In this document: positions 34,682 to 43,786 of the stretch, piece by piece
Numbering within the stretch: position 1 is the first letter of the stretch
How the letters are laid out: every line of letters starts with the position of its first letter
Assembly: GCF_024808665.1 (NCBI RefSeq)
Contig: NZ_JANUBZ010000013.1
Coordinates: forward strand, 62,001 to 126,000
From: Mucilaginibacter empetricola
GTDB taxonomy: Bacteria; Bacteroidota; Bacteroidia; Sphingobacteriales; Sphingobacteriaceae
Direction: 5' to 3'
DNA: 64,000 bases
Notes under the pieces: generated by a model
What the model was told of the DNA's origin: nothing
Database searches by the model: none
What the model saw: the letters and a program-made list of their open reading frames with translations, nothing else
Position numbers and translations under genes: made by a program

Positions 34682-35536
34682 TTAAAAAGCCTTGTGCCCA
34701 AAGCTTTCTTTTATTTTGCTGCTTTGCGTGGCTACCCAGGCGTAGCAGTACATTGCTACAGCCTTTGCTTTACTTTGCCGGCTTTTAAAAGTCCACACAT
34801 CTTTCATAAATTCCTTATGATTTTTGCTGTTTAGCGTATCAAAAGCAACAGAAATAGTTGGCGTAAGTGAGTAAGCGGTATGCCAGGTTCCAAAAGGTAT
34901 AAATAAAGTTTCACCGGGGCCTACAACAAAATTTATAGGCGTAGCATCTTTGTATTTTGGGAACTTCTCAAAATCGGGCTCAAAAATATTTAGTTCTGAG
35001 CGCCATGGATCATCCTGACGAGGATATAGCAAATCCTCCTGTCCACGAGGGAATACAGTGAATCGTTTTTCACCGTAAAGTTGCGTAATCCACGCATTTA
35101 AATGGTAATAATCCAGGTGTAAATAAGGAAATTTGCCGCCAGGTCCGCCAATAAATAACTCTGTGGCGCCACCCCATTTACCGATATTAAACATCTTATT
35201 TTTTAGCCAATTGGGCGATGCATAATTTAAATCAAGCGGCTGTATAAGTGGCATCAACTCCGGCAACTGTTCAGGAATATCAAATATAAATGGGTAAGGA
35301 GCAGGGTTTTCTTCAGTGCTGGTTTCTACCAAATCCATTATCTCCTGCATTTTATATGATTGCCCGCGGCATTCAGTTGTCCGGTCGGGGTAATTTTTTT
35401 TTAACCATTGGGGAGTAAACAGCCCGTTGGCTTTCCAAACCTTTGCAGCACTTGTAAAAACTAATGGAATACCGGGCTTATAATGCTCCTCGATAAATTC
35501 TTCGTAAGAAATATTATCTTTTCTAATGATATCCAT
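34682..35536 (-). CDS. JmjC/cupin-8-type oxygenase
   Basis: The 284-residue protein belongs to the cupin-like JmjC (cupin_8) group of Fe(II)/2-oxoglutarate hydroxylases. The expected metal ligands are present: His140 and Asp142 (YLHLDYYHLNAW) and the distal His219 (FGTWHTAYSL). Such enzymes hydroxylate protein side chains or small molecules. The target is unknown. Its position between nuoC and nuoD is odd but may be only gene shuffling, since it has its own terminator. Confidence 0.88.
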   Translation of the reverse strand: MDIIRKDNISYEEFIEEHYKPGIPLVFTSAAKVWKANGLFTPQWLKKNYPDRTTECRGQSYKMQEIMDLVETSTEENPAPYPFIFDIPEQLPELMPLIQPLDLNYASPNWLKNKMFNIGKWGGATELFIGGPGGKFPYLHLDYYHLNAWITQLYGEKRFTVFPRGQEDLLYPRQDDPWRSELNIFEPDFEKFPKYKDATPINFVVGPGETLFIPFGTWHTAYSLTPTISVAFDTLNSKNHKEFMKDVWTFKSRQSKAKAVAMYCYAWVATQSSKIKESFGHKAF

Positions 35537-35684
35537 AGGTAAAAATCAGATTAATGGAATTTATCCATTAATCAAAGTTTAGATAGTAGTACGAAATTAT
35601 TGCTCCAAAGGTTTTATCGTTTAGCTGATATTGACTTAAGCAGGCAAAGAAAAAAATGATTATTAATAGTACGCGATTATACTA

Positions 35685-36182
35685 TTAATCAATTTTGATA
35701 CCTTTATAATATTCGGCGTTTTGGTAGTCTTTACGAAGCGGATAGCCTTCCCAATCGTCGGGCAATAAAATTCGCCTTAAATCGGGATGTCCTTCAAAAA
35801 ATATTCCTGTTAAATCATAAGCTTCGCGCTCATGCCAATCGGCAGTGCGATAAACGGAAGTGATACTGTTGAAAGATGGTAGCTCGTTTAAATCCCTGTC
35901 ATTTTCCTTGCTTATTTTTAAGGTCAACTGGGTTCGATAGGGGATAGAGGCCAAATGATAAACCACACCAAAACGACTAGCTTCAACGCCATAGTCTATA
36001 CCGGTTAATGAGCTGAGAAAATCGAAATAAGTTTTGGGGTTGTTGCGCAGTTCAAGGCAAACTTCAATAATAGAGTCGGGAGTAATCAATAAGGCGGCTT
36101 GTAAACCACCTGTTTCTTCGCCAACAATTACTTCGTTACCAAATTTTTCAGTCAGCAGCAATTTAATTTCCTTCAAACTCAT
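35685..36182 (-). CDS. nuoC: NADH-quinone oxidoreductase subunit C
   Basis: NuoC is the 30-kDa-type subunit of complex I that packs against NuoD. The 165-residue protein has the family signature WHEREAYDLTGIFFEGHPDL (about 123-142) followed by RRILLPDDWEGYPLRKDY. Its start overlaps the pdxH stop by four bases (ATGA), so translation is probably coupled to pdxH. nuoD follows only after the cupin gene. Confidence 0.96.
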   Translation of the reverse strand: MSLKEIKLLLTEKFGNEVIVGEETGGLQAALLITPDSIIEVCLELRNNPKTYFDFLSSLTGIDYGVEASRFGVVYHLASIPYRTQLTLKISKENDRDLNELPSFNSITSVYRTADWHEREAYDLTGIFFEGHPDLRRILLPDDWEGYPLRKDYQNAEYYKGIKID

Positions 36183-36826
36183 GGCGCCAAACGAACTTTT
36201 TTCCAGTTTTTATTGTCTATTTTTTTATAAAGAATACGGTCATGTAAACGGCTTGGGCGTCCTTGCCAAAATTCAATCAATCTGGGTTTCAAAATATAAC
36301 CGCCCCAAAAAGATGGTTTGGGAACTTCTTTGCCTTCATATTCTGTCGCCAGTTCGTTCCATTTCTGTTCAATAATCTCACGATTGTCTATTTCCTGGCT
36401 TTGTGGCGATACAACAGCCCCAATTTGACTATTGTGCGGGCGCGAATGGAAATATTTTTCAGATTCCTCTCTCGTTACTTTTTCTAAGGTTCCTTCTATT
36501 CGTATTTGCCTCTCAACCGAAGGCCAAAAAAAAGTTAAGGCCCCATTTGGGTTCTTGTTAATTTCTTTTCCCTTTCTGCTCAGGTAATTGGTGAAAAAAA
36601 CAAAGCCGCCTTCATGATAACCCTTTAACAAAACAATCCGGGCCGATGGCCTGCCATCTGGTGTTGCTGTGGCCAGGGTCATTGCGTTTAGCTCGGGTAC
36701 TTGTGCTTCCTGCGCCTCGTTAAACCATTTTTCAAATTGCTTTATCGGATCGCTCTTTGTCGACGCTTCTGTTAATGCCGCAGCATTATACTCTTCGCGC
36801 AAGTTTTTTAATTCTTCCTGATTCAT
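36179..36826 (-). CDS. pdxH: Pyridoxamine 5'-phosphate oxidase
   Basis: PdxH oxidises pyridoxine or pyridoxamine phosphate to pyridoxal phosphate with FMN. The 215-residue protein has the FMN-binding RIVLLKGYHEGGFVFFTNY segment (about 59-77), NPNGALTFFWP and the C-terminal WGGYILKPRLIEFWQGRPSRLHDR block (substrate-binding RPSRLHDR). Length is standard. It is the first gene of a pdxH-nuoC pair with a four-base overlap, so PLP synthesis and a complex I subunit share a message. Confidence 0.96.
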   Translation of the reverse strand: MNQEELKNLREEYNAAALTEASTKSDPIKQFEKWFNEAQEAQVPELNAMTLATATPDGRPSARIVLLKGYHEGGFVFFTNYLSRKGKEINKNPNGALTFFWPSVERQIRIEGTLEKVTREESEKYFHSRPHNSQIGAVVSPQSQEIDNREIIEQKWNELATEYEGKEVPKPSFWGGYILKPRLIEFWQGRPSRLHDRILYKKIDNKNWKKVRLAP

Positions 36827-37001
36827 CGGTGCAAACTTACAAATTAATTATGCCGTATGTAAAGTAAAAGTGATTGGGAGGGCATTCAGGAGATAATAAT
36901 AGGAGATTTTTGGTAACCTTCAAGAAATAATTTAGTCCAATATTAGGAAAGCGAACATATTTTTATAATACTTGCTGTAATTAACAAAAAAAGAAAAGCC
37001 T

Positions 37002-37565
37002 ATGCTAAGTTCTATTTCAGCAGCCGTCGGGCGCTTGTTGATATCGGAACCTTTTATGATGGATCCGAATTTTAAAAGATCTGTTATTTTATTAACAGAA
37101 TACTCTGAGGATGGAGCAATGGGTTTTATTTTAAATCATTTGAGTGAGTTTTTGCTTGGTGATATTTTACCTGACCTGTCTTATTCTGAAATTCCTGTTT
37201 TTATTGGAGGACCGGTTGCGGCAAATACTTTGCATTTTATTCATCGTTGCCCCGAAAAAATCGATGGCGGTGTTGAATTGGGCGATGGTGTTTATTGGGG
37301 TGGAAATTTTGAAACAGTAAGCGAGCTGATTGCTAACTATCAATTACAAAGCGATGAAATCAGATTTTTTACCGGATATAGTGGATGGACCTCGAGTCAG
37401 CTTGATGACGAAATAAAGGAAGATAGCTGGATAGTGGCAAGCAACGCAAATGTAGAGACAATTTTTACATGTGATGAGGACAATTTGTGGCGTCAGTCTG
37501 TAATAGGATTGGGGCAGCGTTATGCACATATAGCCAACTTTCCTGAAAATCCGGCTTTAAATTGA
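37002..37565 (+). CDS. YqgE/AlgH family protein (UPF0301)
   Basis: The 187-residue protein matches YqgE/AlgH: GRLLISEPFMMDPNFKRSVI at the N-terminus, the GAMGFILNH motif and FIGGPVAANTLHFIH, then YSGWTSSQLDDEIKEDSWIV. The family is widespread and of unclear biochemical role; the AlgH name derives from an alginate-regulation phenotype in Pseudomonas. Single gene with a strong terminator after it. Confidence 0.93.
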   Translation: MLSSISAAVGRLLISEPFMMDPNFKRSVILLTEYSEDGAMGFILNHLSEFLLGDILPDLSYSEIPVFIGGPVAANTLHFIHRCPEKIDGGVELGDGVYWGGNFETVSELIANYQLQSDEIRFFTGYSGWTSSQLDDEIKEDSWIVASNANVETIFTCDEDNLWRQSVIGLGQRYAHIANFPENPALN

Positions 37566-37605
37566 GTTTGGAGATTACAACCTGGCCAAAACGTTAGAAA
37601 ATACA

Positions 37606-37638
37606 AAACGCCTGAAACTTTGATAACTTCAGGCGTTT
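37606..37638. terminator. Bidirectional terminator between yqgE-like gene and purE
   Basis: AAACGCCTGAA (37606-37616) pairs exactly with TTCAGGCGTTT (37628-37638) over an 11-base loop, between converging genes. Confidence 0.8.
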
Positions 37639-37667
37639 AAGTGATATTTCAATTTGAAGAATCGAAT

Positions 37668-38168
37668 TTATTGTTTTTCCATTTCTAAGGCAGATTCTTC
37701 AACTTTCTTCTTAAGATCTTCTTTGTATTTGATAAGATTCTTAGTGATCCGATCATCCGCTGTTGAAAGTATCTGAGCTGCCAGGATTCCGGCGTTTTTC
37801 GCGGCATTCAGGGCTACGGTGGCTACAGGGATGCCGTTGGGCATCTGCAGAATAGACAATATAGAATCCCAGCCATCAATAGAATTACTTGATTTAACCG
37901 GGACGCCAATAATGGGTAAATGTGTTAACGACGCCACCATACCAGGTAAATGGGCTGCACCACCTGCGCCAGCAATAATCACTTTTAAACCACGGCCAGC
38001 TGCTTCACGTGCATATTTGAACATACGATCAGGGGTACGATGTGCCGATACCACAGTGATTTCATAATCAACGCCCAATTCTTTTAAAACGTCCGCTGCA
38101 TCTTGCATCACATTTAAGTCAGACTTGCTGCCCATTATAATTCCTATTTTTGGTTGTTTCTGGCTCAT
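37668..38168 (-). CDS. purE: N5-carboxyaminoimidazole ribonucleotide mutase
   Basis: PurE converts N5-CAIR to CAIR in purine synthesis. The 166-residue protein has [10 protein letters not shown] (about residues 12-21), SAHRTPDRM and [14 protein letters not shown], the standard active-site motifs of class I PurE. It is the second gene of a purK-purE unit (42-base gap), so both halves of the ATP-dependent bacterial route are made together. Confidence 0.97.
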   Translation of the reverse strand: MSQKQPKIGIIMGSKSDLNVMQDAADVLKELGVDYEITVVSAHRTPDRMFKYAREAAGRGLKVIIAGAGGAAHLPGMVASLTHLPIIGVPVKSSNSIDGWDSILSILQMPNGIPVATVALNAAKNAGILAAQILSTADDRITKNLIKYKEDLKKKVEESALEMEKQ

Positions 38169-38210
38169 GATGGTGTTAGTTCAATTTTATGAATGATAGC
38201 TTAAGGCTGA

Positions 38211-39350
38211 TTAACTGATTACTTTTAATGTTTCCTGTACAAATTTTGCTTTTTCTATTGCTTTTTCCCGGTCAGCATCTACAATAGTAACATGCCCCAT
38301 TTTACGGAAAGGTTTGGTTAGTGCTTTGCCATATAAATGTATATAAACCCCAGGGCATTTTAATACTTTCTCAATTCCTTTATAAATGGCCGGGCCTTCG
38401 TATCCGGCTTCGCCCAAAACGTTTACCATAATGGCGTTGTTAAGGCAACTGGTATCACCTAAAGGTTGATTAAATATGGCTCTTAAGTGCTGTTCAAACT
38501 GTGATACCACATTGCCTTCAATAGTTTGATGGCCGCTGTTATGCGGGCGCGGAGCCAGTTCGTTTACCAATATTTTGCCGTTTTTATCTAAAAACATTTC
38601 AACCGCAAGCAAGCCCACTATTTTAAGATCTTCTGCAATTTTGGTAGCTATTTGCGCAGCTTCCTGATGTATTTCGAAAGGCAGGGTAGATGGAGATATC
38701 AAAAATTCAACAAGATTAGCTTGCGGGTTAAATTCCATCTCTACCAGCGGAAATGTTTTGACCTCGCCGCTTTCATTACGTGCTACAATAACCGCTATTT
38801 CTTTTTCAAAATCAATCCAACGTTCAATAAGGCTGGGTTCTTTAAATGCGTTTTTAAGATATGATTCATCAATCACTTTGTACACACCTTTACCATCATA
38901 ACCATCGCGACGAAGCTTTTGGATGTATGGGAACGGTATGCGGCTTTCTTTTAGTTGTTGAGGCGATGATATTACCTGGAATTCGGCTGTTGGAATGTTA
39001 TTTTCCTTGAAAAAGTGTTTTTGTAAGCCTTTGTCCTGTATGAGCCGGATGATGCGTGGTTGCGGATATACTAAAACGCCTTCTTTTTCTAATTGCTCCA
39101 GTGCATCAACGTTAACTTTTTCAATTTCAATGGTAAGGAGGTCAACTTTTTTGCCGAAATTATAAACAGTTTCATAATCGCTTAAAGAGCCAACTACGAA
39201 TTCATCACATAATTTGCGGCAAGGCGCTTCCCTGTCTGGATCAAGAATTTTGACCGTAACATTATAATTTATAGCCTGTTGTATCAGCATACGACCCAAT
39301 TGGCCGCCGCCTAAAATTCCAAGTTTAAGATCTCCGTAGAATGCTTTCAT
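38211..39350 (-). CDS. purK: N5-carboxyaminoimidazole ribonucleotide synthase
   Basis: PurK is the ATP-grasp enzyme that carboxylates AIR to N5-CAIR. The 379-residue protein has the N-terminal GILGGGQLGRML motif, the ATP-grasp region LRRDGYDGKGVYKV and the metal-binding NELAPRPHNSGHQT block (about 276-290). Length is standard. It is first in purK-purE. Confidence 0.97.
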   Translation of the reverse strand: MKAFYGDLKLGILGGGQLGRMLIQQAINYNVTVKILDPDREAPCRKLCDEFVVGSLSDYETVYNFGKKVDLLTIEIEKVNVDALEQLEKEGVLVYPQPRIIRLIQDKGLQKHFFKENNIPTAEFQVISSPQQLKESRIPFPYIQKLRRDGYDGKGVYKVIDESYLKNAFKEPSLIERWIDFEKEIAVIVARNESGEVKTFPLVEMEFNPQANLVEFLISPSTLPFEIHQEAAQIATKIAEDLKIVGLLAVEMFLDKNGKILVNELAPRPHNSGHQTIEGNVVSQFEQHLRAIFNQPLGDTSCLNNAIMVNVLGEAGYEGPAIYKGIEKVLKCPGVYIHLYGKALTKPFRKMGHVTIVDADREKAIEKAKFVQETLKVIS

Positions 39351-39415
39351 TTATAAAGATGCAAGTTTACCCTAAATCTTTCAAAGTACATAAATAAGAT
39401 AGAAACGGGTGTTGG

Positions 39416-39802
39416 TTATGATAACTTTTTTGTTAACCGATAATAGAAAAAGGCGTGTACCAATAAAAATATCACACCCGTCATCAAATAAACTTCCCGG
39501 TCGTGTTGTCCTATTTTTAAAAGCGATGCAGTAATAATAAAAAATATAACACCTGCAAAGTACATTATTAGTCGGAATGGTTTGTTATTCCACAATTCGG
39601 CGTTCCCCAGAAATAAAATTGGTAATGACATAATAAGCAGGATACAATTCAGCAGAAAAACACCCGATATAATTTGTTGCACGGCGTGACCATAGTCTGC
39701 GTTTTTCAACAAAACGGAATAAAATATACAAGTTGCTGCAGTAGAAATAGCAATAGAGATAATGGAAGTTGTAAAAAGCGATCGGAGGAGTTTCTTAGTC
39801 AT
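39416..39802 (-). CDS. Four-helix membrane protein of unknown function
   Basis: The protein of about 128 residues starts MTKKLLRSLF and has four hydrophobic segments, basic at both ends. A TTG at 39817 would add five residues; ATG 39802 is more likely. I see no motif. It is upstream of purK on the same strand but 65 bases before it, so cotranscription is possible. Confidence 0.7.
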   Translation of the reverse strand: MTKKLLRSLFTTSIISIAISTAATCIFYSVLLKNADYGHAVQQIISGVFLLNCILLIMSLPILFLGNAELWNNKPFRLIMYFAGVIFFIITASLLKIGQHDREVYLMTGVIFLLVHAFFYYRLTKKLS

Positions 39803-40105
39803 AAATTGATAAAACAAAGCGCAAAGTTGAACATTTTGGCTGTAGATAACCTATTAGAAAAGTAAAAATATTTTTTGATGTCGATTGCATTACCAAGGAA
39901 AGTTTTTCTTAGAGGGTAAAGTGATTCACCACCAATGTAATTTTTTTGTTGTAAAAGGGTTCAGTATACCATTCCTCAAATATTTTCAGTTATTTAAAAC
40001 CATAACCAACAATGAGAGTTATTTAAATTAAATAAATTAATTGCAACGAAATTGCAAGTGTATTTTTAGATAATGAGGACTTAAATATTAATAAATTAAA
40101 TAAAA
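39803..40105. other. 303-base gene-free interval before the fasciclin gene
   Basis: AT-rich, no gene seen. TTGCAACGAAATTGCAA near 40040 contains two self-complementary TTGCAA words. No clear TAnnTTTG for the fasciclin gene, so its promoter may use another sigma factor. Confidence 0.5.
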
Positions 40106-40681
40106 ATGAAAAAAACAGTTTTAATAGTAACAACAGCAATCACTATCGGCTTATTTTCAAATAGTCTATTTGCACAAACCACCACAACAGATACAGCAAA
40201 GAAAGCTGCAACAACGGCCACGGCTTCGGCAGCAGATTCAACCAAAGATATAGAAGCAACACTGGCCAATGTTGCCGAAGAAACCACGTTGGTAAGTGCT
40301 ACAAAAGCCGCCAATGTTGATGCTGAATTAAAAGGTCCAGGCCCGTTTACTGTGCTTGCTCCAAACAATGACGCATTCAATACCATTTCAAAAGGAAAGC
40401 TGGATAGCTTAATGAAAGATCCTGCTAAACTTGCCATTACCCTGAAAGCTCATGTTATCAGCGGTAAATATGATAAAGCAGCCCTTATTAAAGAGCTTGT
40501 AGCCGGTAAAGGTAAAGCGACTTTGAAAACTATTGATGGGCAGGAACTTACCTTATCGGTAAAAGATAAAAAACTGGCTATTACTGATTCACAGGGCACT
40601 ACAGTAAAAGTAACATCGTTTGATACACCTTGCACCAATGGCATAATAGACGGAGTGGATGGAGTATTGATGGCCAAATAG
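40106..40681 (+). CDS. Secreted fasciclin (FAS1) domain protein
   Basis: The 191-residue protein has a Sec signal peptide (MKKTVLIVTTAITIGLFSNSLFA, cleavage near residue 23), a Thr/Ala/Ser-rich linker (about 24-50) and one FAS1 domain (about 52-190) with H1-type GPGPFTVLAPNNDAF, LKAHVISGKYD and H2-type NGIIDGVDGVLM. FAS1 domains mediate adhesion or protein contacts; here it is exported to the periplasm or medium. A strong terminator follows. Confidence 0.93.
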   Translation: MKKTVLIVTTAITIGLFSNSLFAQTTTTDTAKKAATTATASAADSTKDIEATLANVAEETTLVSATKAANVDAELKGPGPFTVLAPNNDAFNTISKGKLDSLMKDPAKLAITLKAHVISGKYDKAALIKELVAGKGKATLKTIDGQELTLSVKDKKLAITDSQGTTVKVTSFDTPCTNGIIDGVDGVLMAK

Positions 40682-40706
40682 ATAAACAATTAATATTTTA
40701 TCAGCG

Positions 40707-40731
40707 GCCCGGCTTTTTCAGAAAGCCGGGC
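40707..40731 (+). terminator. Terminator of the fasciclin gene
   Basis: GCCCGGCTTT (40707-40716) pairs exactly with AAAGCCGGGC (40722-40731), followed by TTTTTT. Confidence 0.9.
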
Positions 40732-40813
40732 TTTTTTGTTAATCCCCGGTTTATTGATGGATGTTTCAAACAAATAGGCGCTTATTGGCTTAATAATTGA
40801 AAGCAAATAAAAA

Positions 40814-41296
40814 ATGAACAATCAGCCTAATGAAAATATTTCGGGATTTGAAAAGGTAAGTAATACCATTACCTCCTACAGTGGTAGTTCGCCGGTTTTT
40901 TTGGCTGCTGTGGTGCTAATTTTAATATGGGGAATAAGCGGCCCGATTTTTGGATATTCGGATACATGGTTGTTGATTGTTAATACCGGCACCTCCATCA
41001 TCACCTTTTTAATGGTATTTTTGATACAGAAGTCGCAAAATAAGGAGTCAATAGCCGTTCAGCTTAAATTGAATGAGTTGATTGCAGCCAACAACAACGC
41101 CAGTAACCGCCTGCTCAATATTCAGGATTTGAGTGAGGAGCAACTGAATAATTTGTATGAACATTATCGTACACTGGTTGAGCTTACACAAAAATCTAAA
41201 TCAAATACCCAAAGCCATTCGGTTGAAGATGCAATTGAATCAACAGAGGAAGCGATGAAAGATGATTTGTTAAAACATGATAAAAAGAACAATTAA
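40814..41296 (+). CDS. Low-affinity iron permease family membrane protein
   Basis: The 160-residue protein resembles the iron_permease (PF04120) family: two membrane helices (about 28-47 and 52-72) with the family's WGISGPIFGYSDTW and NTGTSIITFLMVFLIQKSQN blocks, then a soluble helical tail (QLKLNELI). Iron transport is known only for a fungal relative and is not shown for bacterial ones. It overlaps the next gene by one base (TAATG), so they form a pair. Confidence 0.8.
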   Translation: MNNQPNENISGFEKVSNTITSYSGSSPVFLAAVVLILIWGISGPIFGYSDTWLLIVNTGTSIITFLMVFLIQKSQNKESIAVQLKLNELIAANNNASNRLLNIQDLSEEQLNNLYEHYRTLVELTQKSKSNTQSHSVEDAIESTEEAMKDDLLKHDKKNN

Positions 41297-41712
41297 TGAA
41301 TTTGTATTATAAAATATGGATTGATGCCATCATATCAACCCAAAAGAGCAGAACAGAATCGGCAAACTGGAAATTGTTTACACTTATACCTATTTCATTG
41401 TTGATGGGTATAAACCTATTTACCATTTTTTATTGGATGAAAACTATAGTAAACAAAAATTTACCTTTATTTTTTGGTATAGATATTTTTAATGCGAGGC
41501 CTTTGAACGGATATATTTCAATCGTCATTACCTTTTTTGTACCCTTTGTAATATTGAACTACTTATTGATATTCAGCAATAATAAATTCGAGTTGCTCAC
41601 TAAACGTCACGAAGCAAATAATAGCAGGTTATATAAAAAATATACGTTGTGGTCGCTTGGGGTGCTTATCATCCCAATAATAATACAGAAACTATTTTTC
41701 TCGATAGTTTGA
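41296..41712 (+). CDS. Three-helix membrane protein of unknown function
   Basis: The 138-residue protein has three hydrophobic segments (about 26-46, 72-95, 115-136) and a basic, polar loop (NNKFELLTKRHEANNSRLYKK) before the last. No motif is recognisable. Translation is coupled to the iron-permease-like gene. Its TGA directly abuts the stop codon of the esterase gene on the other strand (41713). Confidence 0.72.
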   Translation: MNLYYKIWIDAIISTQKSRTESANWKLFTLIPISLLMGINLFTIFYWMKTIVNKNLPLFFGIDIFNARPLNGYISIVITFFVPFVILNYLLIFSNNKFELLTKRHEANNSRLYKKYTLWSLGVLIIPIIIQKLFFSIV

Positions 41713-42624
41713 TTATTTCATGTATTGATTTAAAAAATAAAAGATCCTTTTACGGATAAATTCGGCATCAAACATAACGCCAAAGTGTGGTGCATCAGGC
41801 ACTATAATTAACTCATTGTTTATGCCAGCTTTTTTTAGTCGAGCACTTAAATTTATCGATTGATCGGGGTTAACGGATTCGTCTTTTTCACCCTGAACAA
41901 TCAGGAAGGGCGGGTCGTTTTTATCAATATAGGTAGCGGGGCTTGCTTTTTTAGCCAGATCAGGCCTATCAGTAGCCATCGCTCCCAAAAGTAAAGTGAT
42001 GGGATTTTTAGGGTCTTTATCATCGTTACCTTTAAGCGTTAATAAATCCGAAGCGCCGTAAAAATCTAAAACCAGTTTTATTTTGAAGTCAGATTTCCCG
42101 CCATCAGCATAAAAACTTTTTACATGATTATTGTTAGATAAGGCTAATAATGAAGCCAGATGACCTCCTGCAGAAAAACCTATTAATGCTATTCTGCTTA
42201 CATCTAAGCTGTATTTAGCTCCATTTTGATACAAGTATTCAACAGCCTGATTACAGTCCTGTATTTGTGCGGGGAAAGGCGCAGTTGTGCTGTGGCGGTA
42301 GTCAATAGATGCAATGGCATAACCACTATCAATAAAAGCTTTTATAGTATTGGTCATATAACCCATATCGGCATATTTGTCGTTCAGCATCCATGCACCG
42401 CCATGTACCCATATGATTAGAGGATAGCTTGATTTTTTTACAGGCGGTAAATAGATATCCAGCAAATGCTTTTTCAGCGTGTCATTGGCATAAGGAATGT
42501 TTTCATAAAAAACGGTGCCTTGTGGAAATATGTCTTTTTTAGGGTTGGATGATTGGGCATTTATTTTACAAACAGGTATAAACAGTAGAGCCAGCAACGC
42601 TAAAGCCGGAAAGAATTTTTTCAT
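41713..42624 (-). CDS. Secreted alpha/beta-hydrolase (BD-FAE-type esterase)
   Basis: The protein of about 303 residues starts with a signal peptide (MKKFFPALALLALLFIPVCKINA) and has an alpha/beta-hydrolase fold with oxyanion motif HGGAW, nucleophile Ser in GFSAGGHLASL, acid Asp in QGEKDESVNPDQ and catalytic His in APHFGVMF. This matches esterase/lipase and BD-FAE-like carboxylesterases that deacylate polysaccharides or small esters. A TTG at 42651 could add nine residues; ATG 42624 fits the signal peptide better. It lies just downstream of nuoB on the same strand. Confidence 0.9.
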   Translation of the reverse strand: MKKFFPALALLALLFIPVCKINAQSSNPKKDIFPQGTVFYENIPYANDTLKKHLLDIYLPPVKKSSYPLIIWVHGGAWMLNDKYADMGYMTNTIKAFIDSGYAIASIDYRHSTTAPFPAQIQDCNQAVEYLYQNGAKYSLDVSRIALIGFSAGGHLASLLALSNNNHVKSFYADGGKSDFKIKLVLDFYGASDLLTLKGNDDKDPKNPITLLLGAMATDRPDLAKKASPATYIDKNDPPFLIVQGEKDESVNPDQSINLSARLKKAGINNELIIVPDAPHFGVMFDAEFIRKRIFYFLNQYMK

Positions 42625-42678
42625 AAATGGATTACAAATAGGTTTAACCAAATGTAACCAAATATATTTTACCTGATA

Positions 42679-43179
42679 TTAAGCTTCCTGAGTTTCCTTT
42701 TTACCGATCAATTTTTCGCCTTCAATTTTTTTCTGTAATTCTAAAATTGCACCAATCAGCGATTCGGGGCGGGGCGGGCATCCCTGTATGTAAACATCAA
42801 CAGGTATAACACGATCAACTCCTTTAACTACATGATAGCCGTGTTGCCAGTAAGGGCCGCCGCAATTTGAGCACGAACCCATTGAGATTACGTATTTAGG
42901 TTCGGGCATTTGTTCGTATAAGCGTTTAATACGTTCAGCCATTTTAAAAGTAACGGTTCCGGCAATAATAAGCACATCGGCCTGCCGGGCGGAAGGACGC
43001 GGGAAAACGCCATAACGATCGAGATCATATGTTGATGCGAAAGCGCCCATAAATTCAATAGCACAGCAGGCAATACCAAAGCTTAACGGCCATAAAGATG
43101 ACAAACGTGCCCAGTTGAGCAGATCGTTCATTTTAGTGATTATTACACCACCATTTTCGCTGGTTATATCATTACTCAT
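42679..43179 (-). CDS. nuoB: NADH-quinone oxidoreductase subunit B
   Basis: NuoB carries cluster N2, the last electron carrier before quinone. The 166-residue protein has the cluster ligands in [16 protein letters not shown] and GCPPRPE, all intact. I chose ATG 43179 (MSNDIT), which overlaps the nuoA stop by 8 bases; a longer frame to 43245 would run far into nuoA. The usual nuoC does not follow: it lies 6.5 kb further left. Confidence 0.95.
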   Translation of the reverse strand: MSNDITSENGGVIITKMNDLLNWARLSSLWPLSFGIACCAIEFMGAFASTYDLDRYGVFPRPSARQADVLIIAGTVTFKMAERIKRLYEQMPEPKYVISMGSCSNCGGPYWQHGYHVVKGVDRVIPVDVYIQGCPPRPESLIGAILELQKKIEGEKLIGKKETQEA

Positions 43180-43786
43180 TTGCCGGCTTTTTAAAAGTTG
43201 GTTTAAACATTGGTTTTTTGGCAGGAACTGCTTCAGCCGTTTCAACTGTTGGGGTACTTACAATAGTTTGCAAAGCGCTTTCCTGCATTGCAAATTCCCT
43301 TACTTTATAATTCCCTATTTCGGTATTCAATTGATCATATAATGCATACGGGACAACACTATTGGTAATAGGTGCTATCGGATCAGGTTTTATCCAATCC
43401 AAATCACCTTTAACCCAAACATAGGCCAGGCCCAGTATCAGAATGCCTAAAAAAACAAACATCTCGGTTAAAGCCAGCCATCCCCAGCGTGCATCAGCAT
43501 TATTCATTTCATGACTGCCAAATACAATTGCCCATGGAAATACAAATACCATCTCTACATCAAATAGGAGAAAAACCAGCGCGATAACATAAAAACGAGA
43601 ATTGAATGGCAGCCAGGCTGAGCCTGTTGGCTCCTCACCACATTCGTATGAAGACAGTTTTTCGGGATTGGGTTTATTGGGCGCTAAAACTTTATTTATA
43701 AAAAAAGCAAAGCATACCATTATTATTCCTGTAATTAGGAAGATGAGTATCTTTCCAAATTCTGATATTTGCGAAACCCCAGCCAT
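43172..43786 (-). CDS. nuoA: NADH-quinone oxidoreductase subunit A, long C-terminal tail
   Basis: NuoA is a small three-helix membrane subunit of complex I. Helices are at about 10-32, 65-88 and 100-126, with conserved [13 protein letters not shown] (cysteine loop) and [15 protein letters not shown]. The usual length is about 120-135 residues; here about 70 more follow, polar and Pro/Lys-rich ([15 protein letters not shown] at the end). The ATG shares bases with the ATG of the divergent oxidoreductase gene (CATG). On the minus strand TAAATTTG (43799-43792) is a candidate -7 element. Confidence 0.95.
   Translation of the reverse strand: MAGVSQISEFGKILIFLITGIIMVCFAFFINKVLAPNKPNPEKLSSYECGEEPTGSAWLPFNSRFYVIALVFLLFDVEMVFVFPWAIVFGSHEMNNADARWGWLALTEMFVFLGILILGLAYVWVKGDLDWIKPDPIAPITNSVVPYALYDQLNTEIGNYKVREFAMQESALQTIVSTPTVETAEAVPAKKPMFKPTFKKPANE

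Noticed and set aside
36179..36182. Frameshift joining pdxH and nuoC
   Set aside because: Both proteins have normal length and complete ends; the four-base ATGA overlap is ordinary translational coupling.
43180..43245. Longer N-terminus of NuoB
   Set aside because: It would overlap nuoA by over 70 bases and add a basic sequence not typical of NuoB.
43602..43784. Longer N-terminus of the HI0933-family protein
   Set aside because: The added 61 codons lie antisense inside nuoA and do not resemble the family start, which is the dinucleotide-binding motif right after ATG 43785.
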